Source: an uncultured Chloroflexota bacterium (lineage in GTDB: Bacteria; Chloroflexota; Anaerolineae; Anaerolineales; Anaerolineaceae). Taken from it: DNA of 64,000 nucleotides. Under the pieces are notes generated by a model. That model was not told the origin of the DNA and ran no database searches. It was given only the letters and a program-made list of their open reading frames with translations. The position numbers and the translations under genes were made by a program. Location: assembly GCA_902786265.1 (NCBI GenBank), contig CADACE010000012.1:1-64000 (forward strand). The letters are read 5' to 3'. Positions 32,402 to 42,621 of the stretch are shown in pieces. Numbering within the stretch: position 1 is the first letter of the stretch; every line of letters begins with the position of its first letter.

Positions 32402-34241
32402 GCCCCGTTTTCGCGTTTTGGTTTTTGTGTTCAGTTTCTTGTCGCTCATTATGATAGGGCGCATTTGCATGTTAATGCTGGATGATGCTGCAATTCAAAT
32501 GAAAGCAGAAACCGAAGAAGATTATGAATATATGACTGTTGAAGTCAGCTCCGAACGCGGAAATATTTATGACCGGCAGGGATATCTGCTTGCCGGGAAC
32601 ACGGTTACTTACTCGATCGCGCTGAACCTGCAGGCATCCAACGGACACGCGCAATTCATTGCAGACAATATTTCCGATATTTTTGGCCTTGACCATGAAA
32701 CCGTAAAAAAAGTTGCCGATTACCCCTTTGTACCGGGTTTGAACGTTGAATACACATTGACGAAAGACGCGACCAAAGACCAGCTTACCGCTTTTCAGGA
32801 GAGAAAAGCCAACCTGCCGCGGGAATACCTGAATAAAAACGACAGACCTGAAAACCTGGATGCGGTCGTAGCCTATCCGAATATCCACCGCTACTACCCT
32901 AATGATGATCTCGCCTTTAACATTATCGGTTTCTTCCCTTACAAAAATCCGACAAGCGGAGCTGCATACGGAATTGAACAATATTATGACGATATTCTGG
33001 CAGCACAGACGATCAGCCATCGTTTCTCACTGGATCCGAATGTTCCGGACCGGATCCCCAACCTTCCTAACGGTGCTTCAGTCGTGCTGACGATCGACAG
33101 GAAAATACAGGAACTCTGTGAAAATTCAATCAAACAGACGCTTGCAAACACCGAAGCCAAAAGTGTCACGGTCGTTGTAGAGAACCCGAAAACAGGAGAG
33201 ATCCTGGCTATGGCAACCAGTCCGAGCATCGACCTAAATGAATACTGGGAATCCGGTGAAGTTTTTACAAGGGATAACAAATTCAATCCGGCCGTGATGC
33301 AGCCCTATGAACCCGGATCCGTTTTTAAAGTTCTCACAATGGCCATCGCCATTGACTCAGGAGTTGTGAAACCCTCCACGATTTTTAATGACACCGGTGT
33401 CTATACAGTCATGGGTACCGACATCATGAACTGGAACAGAGGTGCCTGGGGGCCGCAGTCCATGGTTGGCTGTATGCAGCACTCTCTGAACACCTGTATG
33501 GCTTACATCACGGATCTGGTCGGAGCAGAAAAGTTTTATGAGTATCTGGATAAGTTCAGGATCGGCAAACCCACCAACATTGAACTTGCCGGAGAAGATT
33601 ATTACCCGGTAATAAAACCGGGCAGTTCCTTATGGACCCAAATCAGCCTCTCGACGAATTCGTTTGGTCAGGGACTGATGGCCACCCCGATCCAGATGAT
33701 CAGCGCCATTTCAGCCATAGCGAACAACGGTGTGATCATGCAGCCGCATATCGTCCGGGAAATACGCTATAACGGACAGGTGGAAAAAATCACGCCCTCG
33801 GAAATCAGCAGGCCTATTACTGCCGAAACAGCCAGGACAGTAACGGATATGCTTGCGACTTCTATTGAAATTGAAGTGCTTGATGATAGTTTTGAGTATT
33901 TGCTCGATCAAATAAGGATCGCGGGAAAAACCGGTACCGGTGAAATTGCCATCGAAGGCTTAGGTTATGTTTCAACGACCGCGAATGCTTCATTTGTGGG
34001 CTGGGGACCTGCAGACGATCCTCAATTCATCGCTTATGTCTGGGTCCAGGAACCAAAGAAAGGCAGTATCTGGGGTTCTGAGGTTTCCGCCCCGCTTTTT
34101 GCGGAAATCGTCCAGGAAATCTACCCCTACCTGCGGCTTCCGGATGATAAGACACGCCAGTGTTTATATACCGGCGTCTGCCCGACAGAAGAGCCGGAAG
34201 ATGATTATGACGATTATGGTTATGGATATTATTACTGGTAA
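32385..34241 (+). CDS. ftsI: Class B penicillin-binding protein, division transpeptidase FtsI
   Basis: This protein of about 618 residues cross-links septal peptidoglycan. One N-terminal membrane helix (about residues 8-28) is followed by the dimerisation domain (SSERGNIYDRQGYLLA) and the transpeptidase domain with SxxK in EPGSVFKVLTMA, SxN in QHSLNTCMAY and KTG in IAGKTGTGEI. No PASTA domain follows. The C-terminus ends in an odd Asp/Tyr/Gly-rich tail (PEDDYDDYGYGYYYW). The ATG at 32385 is preferred over an in-frame TTG 9 bases earlier. Confidence 0.93.
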   Translation: MKSQIEPRFRVLVFVFSFLSLIMIGRICMLMLDDAAIQMKAETEEDYEYMTVEVSSERGNIYDRQGYLLAGNTVTYSIALNLQASNGHAQFIADNISDIFGLDHETVKKVADYPFVPGLNVEYTLTKDATKDQLTAFQERKANLPREYLNKNDRPENLDAVVAYPNIHRYYPNDDLAFNIIGFFPYKNPTSGAAYGIEQYYDDILAAQTISHRFSLDPNVPDRIPNLPNGASVVLTIDRKIQELCENSIKQTLANTEAKSVTVVVENPKTGEILAMATSPSIDLNEYWESGEVFTRDNKFNPAVMQPYEPGSVFKVLTMAIAIDSGVVKPSTIFNDTGVYTVMGTDIMNWNRGAWGPQSMVGCMQHSLNTCMAYITDLVGAEKFYEYLDKFRIGKPTNIELAGEDYYPVIKPGSSLWTQISLSTNSFGQGLMATPIQMISAISAIANNGVIMQPHIVREIRYNGQVEKITPSEISRPITAETARTVTDMLATSIEIEVLDDSFEYLLDQIRIAGKTGTGEIAIEGLGYVSTTANASFVGWGPADDPQFIAYVWVQEPKKGSIWGSEVSAPLFAEIVQEIYPYLRLPDDKTRQCLYTGVCPTEEPEDDYDDYGYGYYYW

Positions 34242-34262
34242 AAATGCCGGAAAGGATAAAAA

Positions 34263-35693
34263 ATGTTTACACTGAATGAAATAACCCGGGCATTTACCGG
34301 AAAAGATCTCTTCAAAACCGATACGTTATTTAATGAAGCAGTGGTCGATTCCCGGCAGGCTGTTTCCGGAACACTGTTCACAGCCATTCCCGGTGAAAAT
34401 ACGGATGGACACAAATTTGTCTCTTCCGCATTTGCCAACGGAGCCCGGGCAGCGCTGATCGAAAAAGAAATCGAAGGAGACCATCTGCTGATCGACCTGA
34501 GAGAGGGTTTTGCTCCGGAAAATAACGAATATATTCCGGATACCGGAAAACCTGTTTGCATCCGTGTAGAAAACACCGTTTCAGCGCTGCAAAAAATCGC
34601 CGCATATCACCGGCAGCAGCTGCCGAACATGGCAGTGACCGGCATCACCGGATCGGTCGGAAAAACAACCACAAAAGAATTGATGTTTGACGTAATTTCC
34701 GGCCATTATCGAACGTTGAAGACACTGGGCAACAAAAATAATGAGATCGGGATGCCGATGACACTGCTGCGCGCTGATGAAAATACGGAACAGGCGATCC
34801 TTGAGATGGGCTTTTATGTTCCGGGCGAAATCGATCAGCTGTGCCAAATCGCGAAGCCATCAGTCGGCATCATCACAAATGTCGGCATGGTCCACGCATC
34901 CCGGGCAGGTTCCATGGAAGTGATCGCCCGCGGAAAAAGCGAACTTGTTCAGGCGCTCCCGGCTGAGGGAACCGCGATCCTGAATTATGATGATCCCTAT
35001 GTCCGGCCGATGTCCGAACTGACCAAAGCGGAGGTTTTCTACTACGGGATGGATCCGGCTGCCGACCTTTACGCGGTGGATATCGACAGCAAAGGGCTGG
35101 ATGGAATTTCCTTTACACTGGTTCACAGAGGTGAAAAGCATCCCGTCCGGCTGCCCTGGATCGGCAGGCAATCTGTCCTGACCGCCCTGCGCGGAACCGC
35201 TTTCGGCCTGGTAAAAGGACTGACATGGGATGAAATCACGGAAAGGCTCCGCGCCAGTCATAACCAGCTCAGGCTGCGTGTTACCCGCACTTTTTCCGGA
35301 AGCATGCTGATCGATGACTCATATAATGCCTCCCCTGAATCCACCACTGCCGCACTGAGTCTTCTTGGCGAAGTGGAAGGCAGAAGGACAGCCGTTCTGG
35401 GTGATATGAAAGAACTGGGACAGTACGAACTAAAAGGCCACCGCATGGTAGGAGAAAAAGCCGCCCTTGTCTGCGATAAACTGATCGCGGTCGGGCCGTC
35501 GATGAAAATAACAGTCGACACAGCCATCGAAAAAGGAATGGCTCCCGAATCGGTTCAATGGTTTGAAACAGCCGCGGAAGCCGCTGAATTTCTGACGGAA
35601 CATCCTGGCGGAAAAGATGATGTGTTACTGGTGAAAGGATCACTGAGTATGCACATGGCTCAAATCGTAGAAAAACTGGAGGACAGGCAATGA
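34263..35693 (+). CDS. murF: UDP-MurNAc-tripeptide--D-Ala-D-Ala ligase MurF
   Basis: This 476-residue Mur ligase adds D-Ala-D-Ala to the UDP-MurNAc-tripeptide in the cytoplasm. It has VDSRQAVSGTLFTAIPGENT near residue 28, ATP loop GITGSVGKTTTKELM near 126, NKNNEIGMPMTLL, and IDDSYNASPESTTAAL near 355. Length is standard. It starts 21 bases after ftsI and its stop overlaps the mraY start in an ATGA. Confidence 0.95.
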   Translation: MFTLNEITRAFTGKDLFKTDTLFNEAVVDSRQAVSGTLFTAIPGENTDGHKFVSSAFANGARAALIEKEIEGDHLLIDLREGFAPENNEYIPDTGKPVCIRVENTVSALQKIAAYHRQQLPNMAVTGITGSVGKTTTKELMFDVISGHYRTLKTLGNKNNEIGMPMTLLRADENTEQAILEMGFYVPGEIDQLCQIAKPSVGIITNVGMVHASRAGSMEVIARGKSELVQALPAEGTAILNYDDPYVRPMSELTKAEVFYYGMDPAADLYAVDIDSKGLDGISFTLVHRGEKHPVRLPWIGRQSVLTALRGTAFGLVKGLTWDEITERLRASHNQLRLRVTRTFSGSMLIDDSYNASPESTTAALSLLGEVEGRRTAVLGDMKELGQYELKGHRMVGEKAALVCDKLIAVGPSMKITVDTAIEKGMAPESVQWFETAAEAAEFLTEHPGGKDDVLLVKGSLSMHMAQIVEKLEDRQ

Positions 35694-36682
35694 ACAGTAC
35701 AACCACGACCCTTGCGATAGCCGGGCTCAGTTTTATGCTGACGCTCATCTGGGGACAGCCCTTCCTCTATTTGCTGCGCAGGCTGAAAATCGGGAAACTG
35801 ATCCGTGCGGAAGGACCTGCTGTCCAATTCACAAAGATGGGAACACCGACGATGGGCGGATTTCTGTTCATCTTTCCTACCGTACTCATCAATCTGCTGC
35901 TGAATGCGGCGAACATGTTCGGCGTTAAACTCATCGGCCAATCCTACATCATCCCAATGATGGCATTGATCCTGTTTTCCGTTATCGGAGCCATTGATGA
36001 CTGGGAAGGGATCCGCGGAGCCAGAAGAGGGATCGGCATGAGTGCGCGGATGAAAATGTTCCTGCAGATCATTCTCAGTGTGTTCTTTGCCTATGTGATC
36101 AAAAATTATCTGCATATATCCGGACTGATATGGCCAATGTCTCCGATACCGATCGATGTCGGATTTCTGTTTTACCCGATCGCCATTTTTATGATCGTGG
36201 GCACCTCCAACGCGGTCAACCTGACCGACGGAATGGATGGTCTTGCGGGTTTGGTTTGTGCCACTGCTTTTGCCGCGTACGGCATTATCGCTTTAGCCGA
36301 AGGACAGATTTACCTGAGCCGCTTCTGCTTTATCCTGGTAGGATCTCTGTTCGGTTTTCTCTGGTTCAACGTCAATCCGGCGATGATGTTTATGGGTGAC
36401 GCAGGATCACTGGCATTGGGCGCTACCCTGGCTGTTGTGGCATTGATCACCCGCCACTGGCTGGTTCTGCCCCTCATCGCGATCATCCCTGTCAGTGAAA
36501 CAATTTCCGTGATCCTTCAGGTAGGATATTTCAAACTGACTCACGGGAAACGTCTGTTTAAAGTCGCGCCGATCCATCATCATTTTCAGGAAATCGGCTG
36601 GTCTGAAATGCAGGTGGTTCAGCGTTTCTGGCTCATCAGCCTGCTGTTTGCCATGCTCGGCGTCGGGTTGGCAAATTTGTAA
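35690..36682 (+). CDS. mraY: Phospho-MurNAc-pentapeptide transferase MraY
   Basis: This 330-residue polytopic enzyme transfers phospho-MurNAc-pentapeptide to undecaprenyl phosphate, forming lipid I. About ten hydrophobic segments, TKMGTPTMGGFLFI near residue 45, the catalytic NAVNLTDGMDGLAGLV near 173, FMGDAGSLALGATL near 235, and the histidine motif KVAPIHHHFQEIGW near 290 are all present. It overlaps murF by 4 bases; murD starts 14 bases later. Confidence 0.96.
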   Translation: MNSTTTTLAIAGLSFMLTLIWGQPFLYLLRRLKIGKLIRAEGPAVQFTKMGTPTMGGFLFIFPTVLINLLLNAANMFGVKLIGQSYIIPMMALILFSVIGAIDDWEGIRGARRGIGMSARMKMFLQIILSVFFAYVIKNYLHISGLIWPMSPIPIDVGFLFYPIAIFMIVGTSNAVNLTDGMDGLAGLVCATAFAAYGIIALAEGQIYLSRFCFILVGSLFGFLWFNVNPAMMFMGDAGSLALGATLAVVALITRHWLVLPLIAIIPVSETISVILQVGYFKLTHGKRLFKVAPIHHHFQEIGWSEMQVVQRFWLISLLFAMLGVGLANL

Positions 36683-36696
36683 GGGAGTAAGTAATT

Positions 36697-38079
36697 ATGA
36701 TCGAATTCAAAAACAAAACAGCCGTAGTGCTCGGAGCAGCCCGTCAGGGTCTCGCATTGGCAAAATATGCCGCTCGTCATGGCGCGAAAGTGATCATAAC
36801 CGACAAACGTCCCTTTGATCAGTTATCTGCCGCAAGAGAATCGACCGCGGAAATTGATCCGGAATGGGTCTGCGGAGACCATCCGCTTTCTCTGCTGGAT
36901 CGTGCCGATATTCTGCTGGTGACCGCCGGAGCGGATCTGCGCATACCATTCCTGCAGGAAGCGATGAGAAGGAATATCCCGATATGGAATGATGCGGCGA
37001 TTTTTCTGCATGAAGTCAAGAACCCGATCATCGCCATCACCGGCTCTTCAGGGAAAACAACCACAACCACACTCGTCGGACGAATGGCGGAAGCAGCCGC
37101 GAAACCGGGTCAGAAAGTATGGGTCGGAGGCAATATCGGTTTTGCGCTCATGTCATTTATTGATGATATTCAGCCGGATGATATTGTTGTACTGGAGCTT
37201 TCAAGCTTCCAGCTGGAACTGGTAAAAAACAGCCCGCACGTCGCGGCCATCCTGAACATCACACCGAACCATCTCGACCGACATGAGACGATGGAGAATT
37301 ACACGGCAGCAAAAGTGAATATTCTCCGCTATCAGGGGCAGCAGGACACCGCAGTCCTGTTCCGTGAAAATGAACTGACCTGGGAACAGCGCCGCGGTCT
37401 GAAGGGCGGACTTGTAAGTTTCGGATTCAATGAACCGGATACAGCTGAAGAAAAAGCTGTTTACCTGAAAGGGGAGCAAATCATTTACCGGCAGCAGGGA
37501 TGTGAGCAGGAGATCATGAACACGGATCTGATCCGTCTGCGCGGACGCCACAATGTGTGCAACGTGATGGCAGCCTGCGCCATCGCCGCGGCAGCCGGTT
37601 TTCCGTATGAAGCAATGCGGGCAGGTGTCAGCGGTTTCAACGGTGTACCGCACCGGCTTCAATGGGTCCGGACCTATCACGGTGCGAACTGGTATAACGA
37701 CTCCATCGCCACCGCACCGGAAAGGACCATGGCCGCACTGCACAGCTTCCATGAACCGATGGTCCTGCTGCTCGGCGGAAGAGACAAAAAGCTGCCCTGG
37801 GAAGAACTTGCAGCTGAACTGCAGACAAAAGCGCATTGTGTCGTTTTGTTTGGCGAAGCTGCCGGATTGATTGAAAACGCACTGAATAAGGCGCAGACTC
37901 CGGACGGACCGGAAGTGATCCGCTGCGATTTACTGGAAGACGCGGTAAAAGCCGCCGCTGAAAAATGCAGAGAGGGAGACGTGGTCCTGCTCTCTCCCGG
38001 CGGAACCAGCTATGACGCGTTTGTGAATTTTGAAGAAAGGGGCGACAGGTTTACAGAATGGGTGAAAGCACTGGAATAA
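36697..38079 (+). CDS. murD: UDP-MurNAc-L-Ala--D-Glu ligase MurD
   Basis: This 460-residue Mur ligase adds D-glutamate to UDP-MurNAc-L-Ala. The N-terminal domain has VVLGAARQGLALAKYAARHG; the ATP loop is AITGSSGKTTTTTLVGR near residue 113; VLELSSFQLEL, NITPNHLDRH and LLLGGRDKKLPW follow. Length is normal. GGGAG lies upstream of its ATG. Its 3' end overlaps the annotated ftsW start by 22 bases. Confidence 0.95.
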   Translation: MIEFKNKTAVVLGAARQGLALAKYAARHGAKVIITDKRPFDQLSAARESTAEIDPEWVCGDHPLSLLDRADILLVTAGADLRIPFLQEAMRRNIPIWNDAAIFLHEVKNPIIAITGSSGKTTTTTLVGRMAEAAAKPGQKVWVGGNIGFALMSFIDDIQPDDIVVLELSSFQLELVKNSPHVAAILNITPNHLDRHETMENYTAAKVNILRYQGQQDTAVLFRENELTWEQRRGLKGGLVSFGFNEPDTAEEKAVYLKGEQIIYRQQGCEQEIMNTDLIRLRGRHNVCNVMAACAIAAAAGFPYEAMRAGVSGFNGVPHRLQWVRTYHGANWYNDSIATAPERTMAALHSFHEPMVLLLGGRDKKLPWEELAAELQTKAHCVVLFGEAAGLIENALNKAQTPDGPEVIRCDLLEDAVKAAAEKCREGDVVLLSPGGTSYDAFVNFEERGDRFTEWVKALE

Positions 38080-39311
38080 TCGGAAAAAGAATGAAAGGCG
38101 TCCGCGTATCGACGCAGCTGCTGATCGATGTGCCGCTTGTGATCGCAATCATCATACTGCTGGTCTTCGGGTTGCTGATGCTGTATTCCGCGAGCTGGAA
38201 GTATTCCCTGGAAGCATATGACTCGGGCACATACATCCTGTTCCGCCAGATGCGCTGGGTCCTTCTCGGTATAGCAGTCATGTCAATTGCCGCCATGGTT
38301 GATTATCATTACCTGCAATTTGTCACGAAATGGCTCATGCTGGGTGTACTCGGAATTCTGATCGTCCTCCTGGTTGACGTCAGAAACATCAGCTCCCAGA
38401 CAGGCTACACGCGGACTTTGACGAATACAGGTTCAATTCAGCCATCCGAGTTCGCGAAGGTTGCGGTTATTTTGTATCTGGCATCCTTTTTGAGCAGCCA
38501 CAGGGAAAACCTGAATTCCTTTGCAAAAGGTACATTTCCGGCACTGGTCGTGATCGGCCTGCCGACATTCTTTGTCTTTATGCAGCCGGATATCAGTGCC
38601 GCACTGACGATCGCGGTACTGGGCGGTGTGATGCTGTTCATTTCCGGCGGTAATATGAAACATATCGGGATCATCATTTTCCTGCTGATCATTTTTGCCG
38701 CCGGCGGTTACCTTTTCTTCGATAAAGTCGGTACCCGTCTGGAAGAATATTTTGCGGGGCTCGTAAACCCGACCGGTGCCTCTTATCATATCCGCAGGGC
38801 ATATAACGCCATCATCAACGGCGGAATATTCGGCGTCGGGATCGGGAAAGGAAAATCAAAGCTTACAGGGCTGCCCTTTGCCTGGACAGACAGCATTTTC
38901 GCGGTAATTCTGGAAGAAACCGGCCTTGTCGGCGGGATTTTTGTGATCGGTTTATATACATGCATCTTATGGCGCGGATATGAAATTTTCAAAAAAGCCC
39001 CGGATATTTTCGGGAAAACACTTGCCGCGGGAATTACACTTTGGGTCTTCATGGAAGCAGCACTGAACATCTGTGTTATGCTCAACATCATGCCGTTTGC
39101 GGGGAACGCCCTGCCTCTCATCAGTCTGGGCGGGACCAGCATGATCTGTACAATGGGGTGTCTCGGTGTTTTGCTGAACATTTCCCGTATTTCCGCTGTT
39201 GAAAATGCAAAGAAAGGGAGAAACGAACCTGATGCGATTGTTAATATGCGCGGGGGGAACTGGGGGTGGCGTGTATCCGGCACTGGCAGTTCTTCAGGCA
39301 GAAACGAATAA
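38058..39311 (+). CDS. ftsW: Lipid II polymerase FtsW (SEDS family)
   Basis: This 417-residue SEDS protein has ten membrane segments and polymerises septal glycan with FtsI. It has LMLYSASW near residue 37, the conserved GSIQPSEFAKVAVILYLASF near 125, QPDISAALTIAVLGG near 175 and PFAGNALPLISLGGTSM near 345. Start could also be the ATG at 38091. The last 26 codons overlap murG by 80 bases in another frame, producing a Gly/Ser-rich tail (NWGWRVSGTGSSSGRNE). Confidence 0.93.
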   Translation: MGESTGIIGKRMKGVRVSTQLLIDVPLVIAIIILLVFGLLMLYSASWKYSLEAYDSGTYILFRQMRWVLLGIAVMSIAAMVDYHYLQFVTKWLMLGVLGILIVLLVDVRNISSQTGYTRTLTNTGSIQPSEFAKVAVILYLASFLSSHRENLNSFAKGTFPALVVIGLPTFFVFMQPDISAALTIAVLGGVMLFISGGNMKHIGIIIFLLIIFAAGGYLFFDKVGTRLEEYFAGLVNPTGASYHIRRAYNAIINGGIFGVGIGKGKSKLTGLPFAWTDSIFAVILEETGLVGGIFVIGLYTCILWRGYEIFKKAPDIFGKTLAAGITLWVFMEAALNICVMLNIMPFAGNALPLISLGGTSMICTMGCLGVLLNISRISAVENAKKGRNEPDAIVNMRGGNWGWRVSGTGSSSGRNE

Positions 39312-40317
39312 CGATACAGAAGTGCTCTGGGTCGGTTCCGATGACGGGATCGAACAGGAACTGGTAAAACGCGCGGGGATCAATTACCGCGGGATATCAG
39401 CTGCCGGACTTCACGGGGTGAACGTCTTCTCACTCCCGAAACGAGTGGGAAAACTGGCCAAAGGGTATTTTTCAGCTCAGAAGATCATCCGGGAATTTGA
39501 GCCGGATGTGATGTTCTTTACCGGCGGATATGTCGGTTTTCCGGTAGCAATGGCGGGAAAACAGATCCCGTCTGTTTTGTTTGTTCCGGATATTGAACCC
39601 GGTGTGGCATTGGAACAGCTCAGCAAAAATGCCGATATCATCACAGTCGTTTGTGAAGATGCAGCTAAGAATTTTAAAGACAGCGCTAAAATCAGGGTCA
39701 CCGGATATCCTACACGAACAGACATTCAGCAGTGGAACCGCAATGAAGCACTGAAAGTCTTCGATTTGAATGAACAGGAACCGGTACTGTTTGTATTTGG
39801 CGGCAGCAAAGGCGCAAGGTCGATCAATCATGCTTTGCGGGCAAATCTTTCCGAACTGCTGAAGCGCTGCCAGATCATCCATATCACAGGGACAACGGAT
39901 TGGGAAGATATGAAAGCTTCTTATGATACCCTCCCGGAAGACGAAAAGAAGAAATATAAGATTTTCCCGTATCTCCATGAGGAAATGGGAGCGGCATTTT
40001 CAGCCGCTGACCTGATCGTCTCCCGTGCGGGTGCTTCCACTCTGGGGGAATTTCCCCTGTTCGGTGTTCCGGCAGTCCTCGTTCCCTATCCGTATGCCTG
40101 GCGCTACCAAAAAACAAACGCGGACTATCTGGTATCAAAAAATGCCGCGCTGATGGTAAAAGATGAAGATCTTCCGTCTCAAATGGTTCCGGTGGTAACA
40201 GACCTGCTGGATCACCCGGAAAAGCTGGAATCCATGAAAAAGGCAATGAAAGGTCTCGCAAAACCGGATGCTGCCCGACAGATCCTGGATATATTAAAAA
40301 GAACGGCGAAAAAGTAA
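39232..40317 (+). CDS. murG: UDP-GlcNAc:lipid I N-acetylglucosamine transferase MurG
   Basis: This protein of about 361 residues makes lipid II on the inner membrane face. It begins MRLLICAGGTGGGVYPALAV with the G-loop, followed by FTGGYVGFPVAMAGK near residue 95, VFGGSKGARSINHAL near 187 and SRAGASTLGEFPLFGVPAVL near 265. The ATG at 39232 aligns with the family start and has GGGAG upstream, which places the whole G-loop within the ftsW overlap. An earlier in-frame ATG at 39199 is unlikely. Confidence 0.94.
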   Translation: MRLLICAGGTGGGVYPALAVLQAETNNDTEVLWVGSDDGIEQELVKRAGINYRGISAAGLHGVNVFSLPKRVGKLAKGYFSAQKIIREFEPDVMFFTGGYVGFPVAMAGKQIPSVLFVPDIEPGVALEQLSKNADIITVVCEDAAKNFKDSAKIRVTGYPTRTDIQQWNRNEALKVFDLNEQEPVLFVFGGSKGARSINHALRANLSELLKRCQIIHITGTTDWEDMKASYDTLPEDEKKKYKIFPYLHEEMGAAFSAADLIVSRAGASTLGEFPLFGVPAVLVPYPYAWRYQKTNADYLVSKNAALMVKDEDLPSQMVPVVTDLLDHPEKLESMKKAMKGLAKPDAARQILDILKRTAKK

Positions 40318-40334
40318 GCATTATCAGGGGTCTT

Positions 40335-41708
40335 ATGGAAAAACTGAGTAACATGAAAATTCATATTATCGGGATCGGCGGGACCGGGATGGCCCCGATA
40401 GCGGTTGTTCTCAGTGAGATGGGAGCCTCAGTCAGCGGTTCCGACCGTTCCGCGTCCGTATATACCCAGTACCTGACGGATCGCGGAATCTCAGTGATGA
40501 TCCCGCAGGCTGCAGAAAATATCAAAGACCCGGATCTTGTTTTTTACTCCTCCGCGATCCATGATGACAATCCGGAATTGGCCGAAGCCCGCAGACGCGG
40601 AATTCCGACACTGAAGCGCAGAGAATTTCTTGGCCGCATGCTGGATGGAAGGCAGACGATCGCCATTGCCGGCTCCCACGGGAAAAGCACCACTACGTCC
40701 ATGATGACACTGGTCCTTTCCGAGCTCAGCCTAAAACCCGGGTTTATTGTAGGTTCCAGCCTGAAAGACCTCGGTAAAATTGCTTCGGCAGGAAAAAGCA
40801 GCTGGTTCGTGATCGAAGCTGATGAATACGACAACATGTTCCTTGGCCTCTCGCCCTACACCGCTGCGCTGACAAAAGTGGAATATGATCATCCGGATTG
40901 CTTCCCGAGCATGGAAAAATATCTGGATGCTTTCCGTAATTTTCTGAACAACACCCAACCCGGCGGATTCATTTTGCTAAACGCGGATGACCCGAACCAG
41001 GCGCTGCTCAGTACACCGCCGGACCGCAGAGTTTACCGGTACGGTATTGAGACACCGTCTGATTTTTCCGGAAAAGACCTGCGCGTCGAAAACAACGGTT
41101 GTTATTCATTTACTTTCACGGACGGAAAGAACAATATTCCTGTCTCGCTGAATATTCCCGGAAAGCACAATGTCTCCAATGCGCTGCTGGTAATGAGCTT
41201 TTGCGCGGTCAATGGTTTTGACCTGGATGCTGCCGGACAGGCGCTTGGAAAATTTCACGGCATCAGCCGCCGTTTTGAACTGACGGATGAGTGGAATGAT
41301 ATCAAAATTATAGATGATTATGCCCATCACCCCACCGAGATCCGTGCCACACTGAAAGCTGCCCGGGAATTTTTCCCGAACCGCACCATCCGTGCCATCT
41401 GGCAGCCGCATACATACAGCCGCACAAAATCCCTGCTGGATGAATTCAGCACATCTTTTTCGGACGCGGATGACCTGATCATTACGGATATTTACGCCGC
41501 CAGAGAAAGCTACACCGATTTCGGTATTGAGGACGTCATGAACGCTGTACAGCATCCATCAGTACATCATCTACCATCTAACGAGGATGTCGCTGATTAC
41601 CTGGTGAAACATCTTAAATGCGGAGATGTCGTCGTGACACTTTCTGCCGGGGATGCCAACAAAGCCGCGCCTATGGCTCTGGAAAGGATAAAACATGCGC
41701 AGTCTTGA
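40335..41708 (+). CDS. murC: UDP-MurNAc--L-Ala ligase MurC
   Basis: This 457-residue Mur ligase adds L-alanine to UDP-MurNAc. It has IIGIGGTGMAPIAVVLSEMG near residue 11, the ATP loop IAGSHGKSTTTSMMTL near 112, VIEADEYDNMF near 160, DDYAHHPTEIRATLKAARE near 330 and WQPHTYSRTKSLLDEF near 355. AGGGG lies before the ATG. The 3' end overlaps murB by 14 bases. It is not fused to a Ddl domain. Confidence 0.95.
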   Translation: MEKLSNMKIHIIGIGGTGMAPIAVVLSEMGASVSGSDRSASVYTQYLTDRGISVMIPQAAENIKDPDLVFYSSAIHDDNPELAEARRRGIPTLKRREFLGRMLDGRQTIAIAGSHGKSTTTSMMTLVLSELSLKPGFIVGSSLKDLGKIASAGKSSWFVIEADEYDNMFLGLSPYTAALTKVEYDHPDCFPSMEKYLDAFRNFLNNTQPGGFILLNADDPNQALLSTPPDRRVYRYGIETPSDFSGKDLRVENNGCYSFTFTDGKNNIPVSLNIPGKHNVSNALLVMSFCAVNGFDLDAAGQALGKFHGISRRFELTDEWNDIKIIDDYAHHPTEIRATLKAAREFFPNRTIRAIWQPHTYSRTKSLLDEFSTSFSDADDLIITDIYAARESYTDFGIEDVMNAVQHPSVHHLPSNEDVADYLVKHLKCGDVVVTLSAGDANKAAPMALERIKHAQS

Positions 41709-42621
41709 ACCATCTCTGTTTTCACCTTACGAAAATGCTTTTCTGCCTGCTGAAACACTCAGCAGTTATGCATTTTCGCTGTGCGGCGGACCCTGTGCCG
41801 GGTTGTTCCGCATAGAAAACGGTGAAATGCTGAAGGGTTTGGTTCGGTGTTGTATAAACGCTTCGATTCCTTACAGGGTCCTGGGCGGAATGACAAACAT
41901 CCTTGTCAGCGATGAAGGATATGACGGTGTGATCCTGCTTAACCGGAAAGGATCCGTGAGCCATACCATCGGTGAAGAGGGAAGCATCCTGCTCAAAGCA
42001 GATTCCGGCGCGGGAATGGCCGCCGCGGTACGGTACTGCATTGAAAACGAAATCAGCGGTTTGGAATGGGCTGCCGGCCTTCCCGGAACTGTCGGCGGCG
42101 CTGTTTGCGGAAACGCAGGTGCGTTTGGGTCTGATATCGCCAAAATCTTTTTCCGGGGGGAGATCCTTGACGAAAAAGGAACACTTCAGACAATTCAAAA
42201 GGCTGATATGAATTTTGACTACCGTTCAAGCTCCCTGAAACATCAGCAGAACAAACACGTTTTGTGCAATGCTGTCTTCAGGCTGGAAAAAGGACAGAAA
42301 GAGCAGATCCTTGCCGAAGGAGAGGCAAATAAAGAAAAACGAAAAAGTACACAGCCGGTCGACAGACACAGCCTGGGATCTGTTTTCAAGAATCCCGAAG
42401 GAGAATCAGCAGGAAAACTGATCCAGGCCGCCGGGCTGAAAGGTTTTTCCATTGGGAAAGCGGAAGTCAGTATGATACACGCGAATTTCATCACGACACA
42501 AAAGGGTGTAAAGAGCGCAGATTACCATAACCTGGTGATCCACGTGCAGAAAACTGTTTATGAACAATTCGGGATCCTGCTTGAACCGGAAATCGAGATG
42601 CTGGGGTTTGGTGTAAAATGA
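41695..42621 (+). CDS. murB: UDP-N-acetylenolpyruvoylglucosamine reductase MurB
   Basis: This 308-residue FAD enzyme reduces enolpyruvyl-UDP-GlcNAc to UDP-MurNAc. It has VLGGMTNILVSDEGYDGVI near residue 60, EWAAGLPGTVGGAVCGNAGAF near 125 with the FAD contacts, YRSSSLK, and GSVFKNPEGESAGKLIQAAG near 225 with the catalytic Ser, which fits type II MurB. AAAGGAT precedes the ATG. The stop overlaps the ftsQ start (ATGA). Confidence 0.94.
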   Translation: MRSLEPSLFSPYENAFLPAETLSSYAFSLCGGPCAGLFRIENGEMLKGLVRCCINASIPYRVLGGMTNILVSDEGYDGVILLNRKGSVSHTIGEEGSILLKADSGAGMAAAVRYCIENEISGLEWAAGLPGTVGGAVCGNAGAFGSDIAKIFFRGEILDEKGTLQTIQKADMNFDYRSSSLKHQQNKHVLCNAVFRLEKGQKEQILAEGEANKEKRKSTQPVDRHSLGSVFKNPEGESAGKLIQAAGLKGFSIGKAEVSMIHANFITTQKGVKSADYHNLVIHVQKTVYEQFGILLEPEIEMLGFGVK

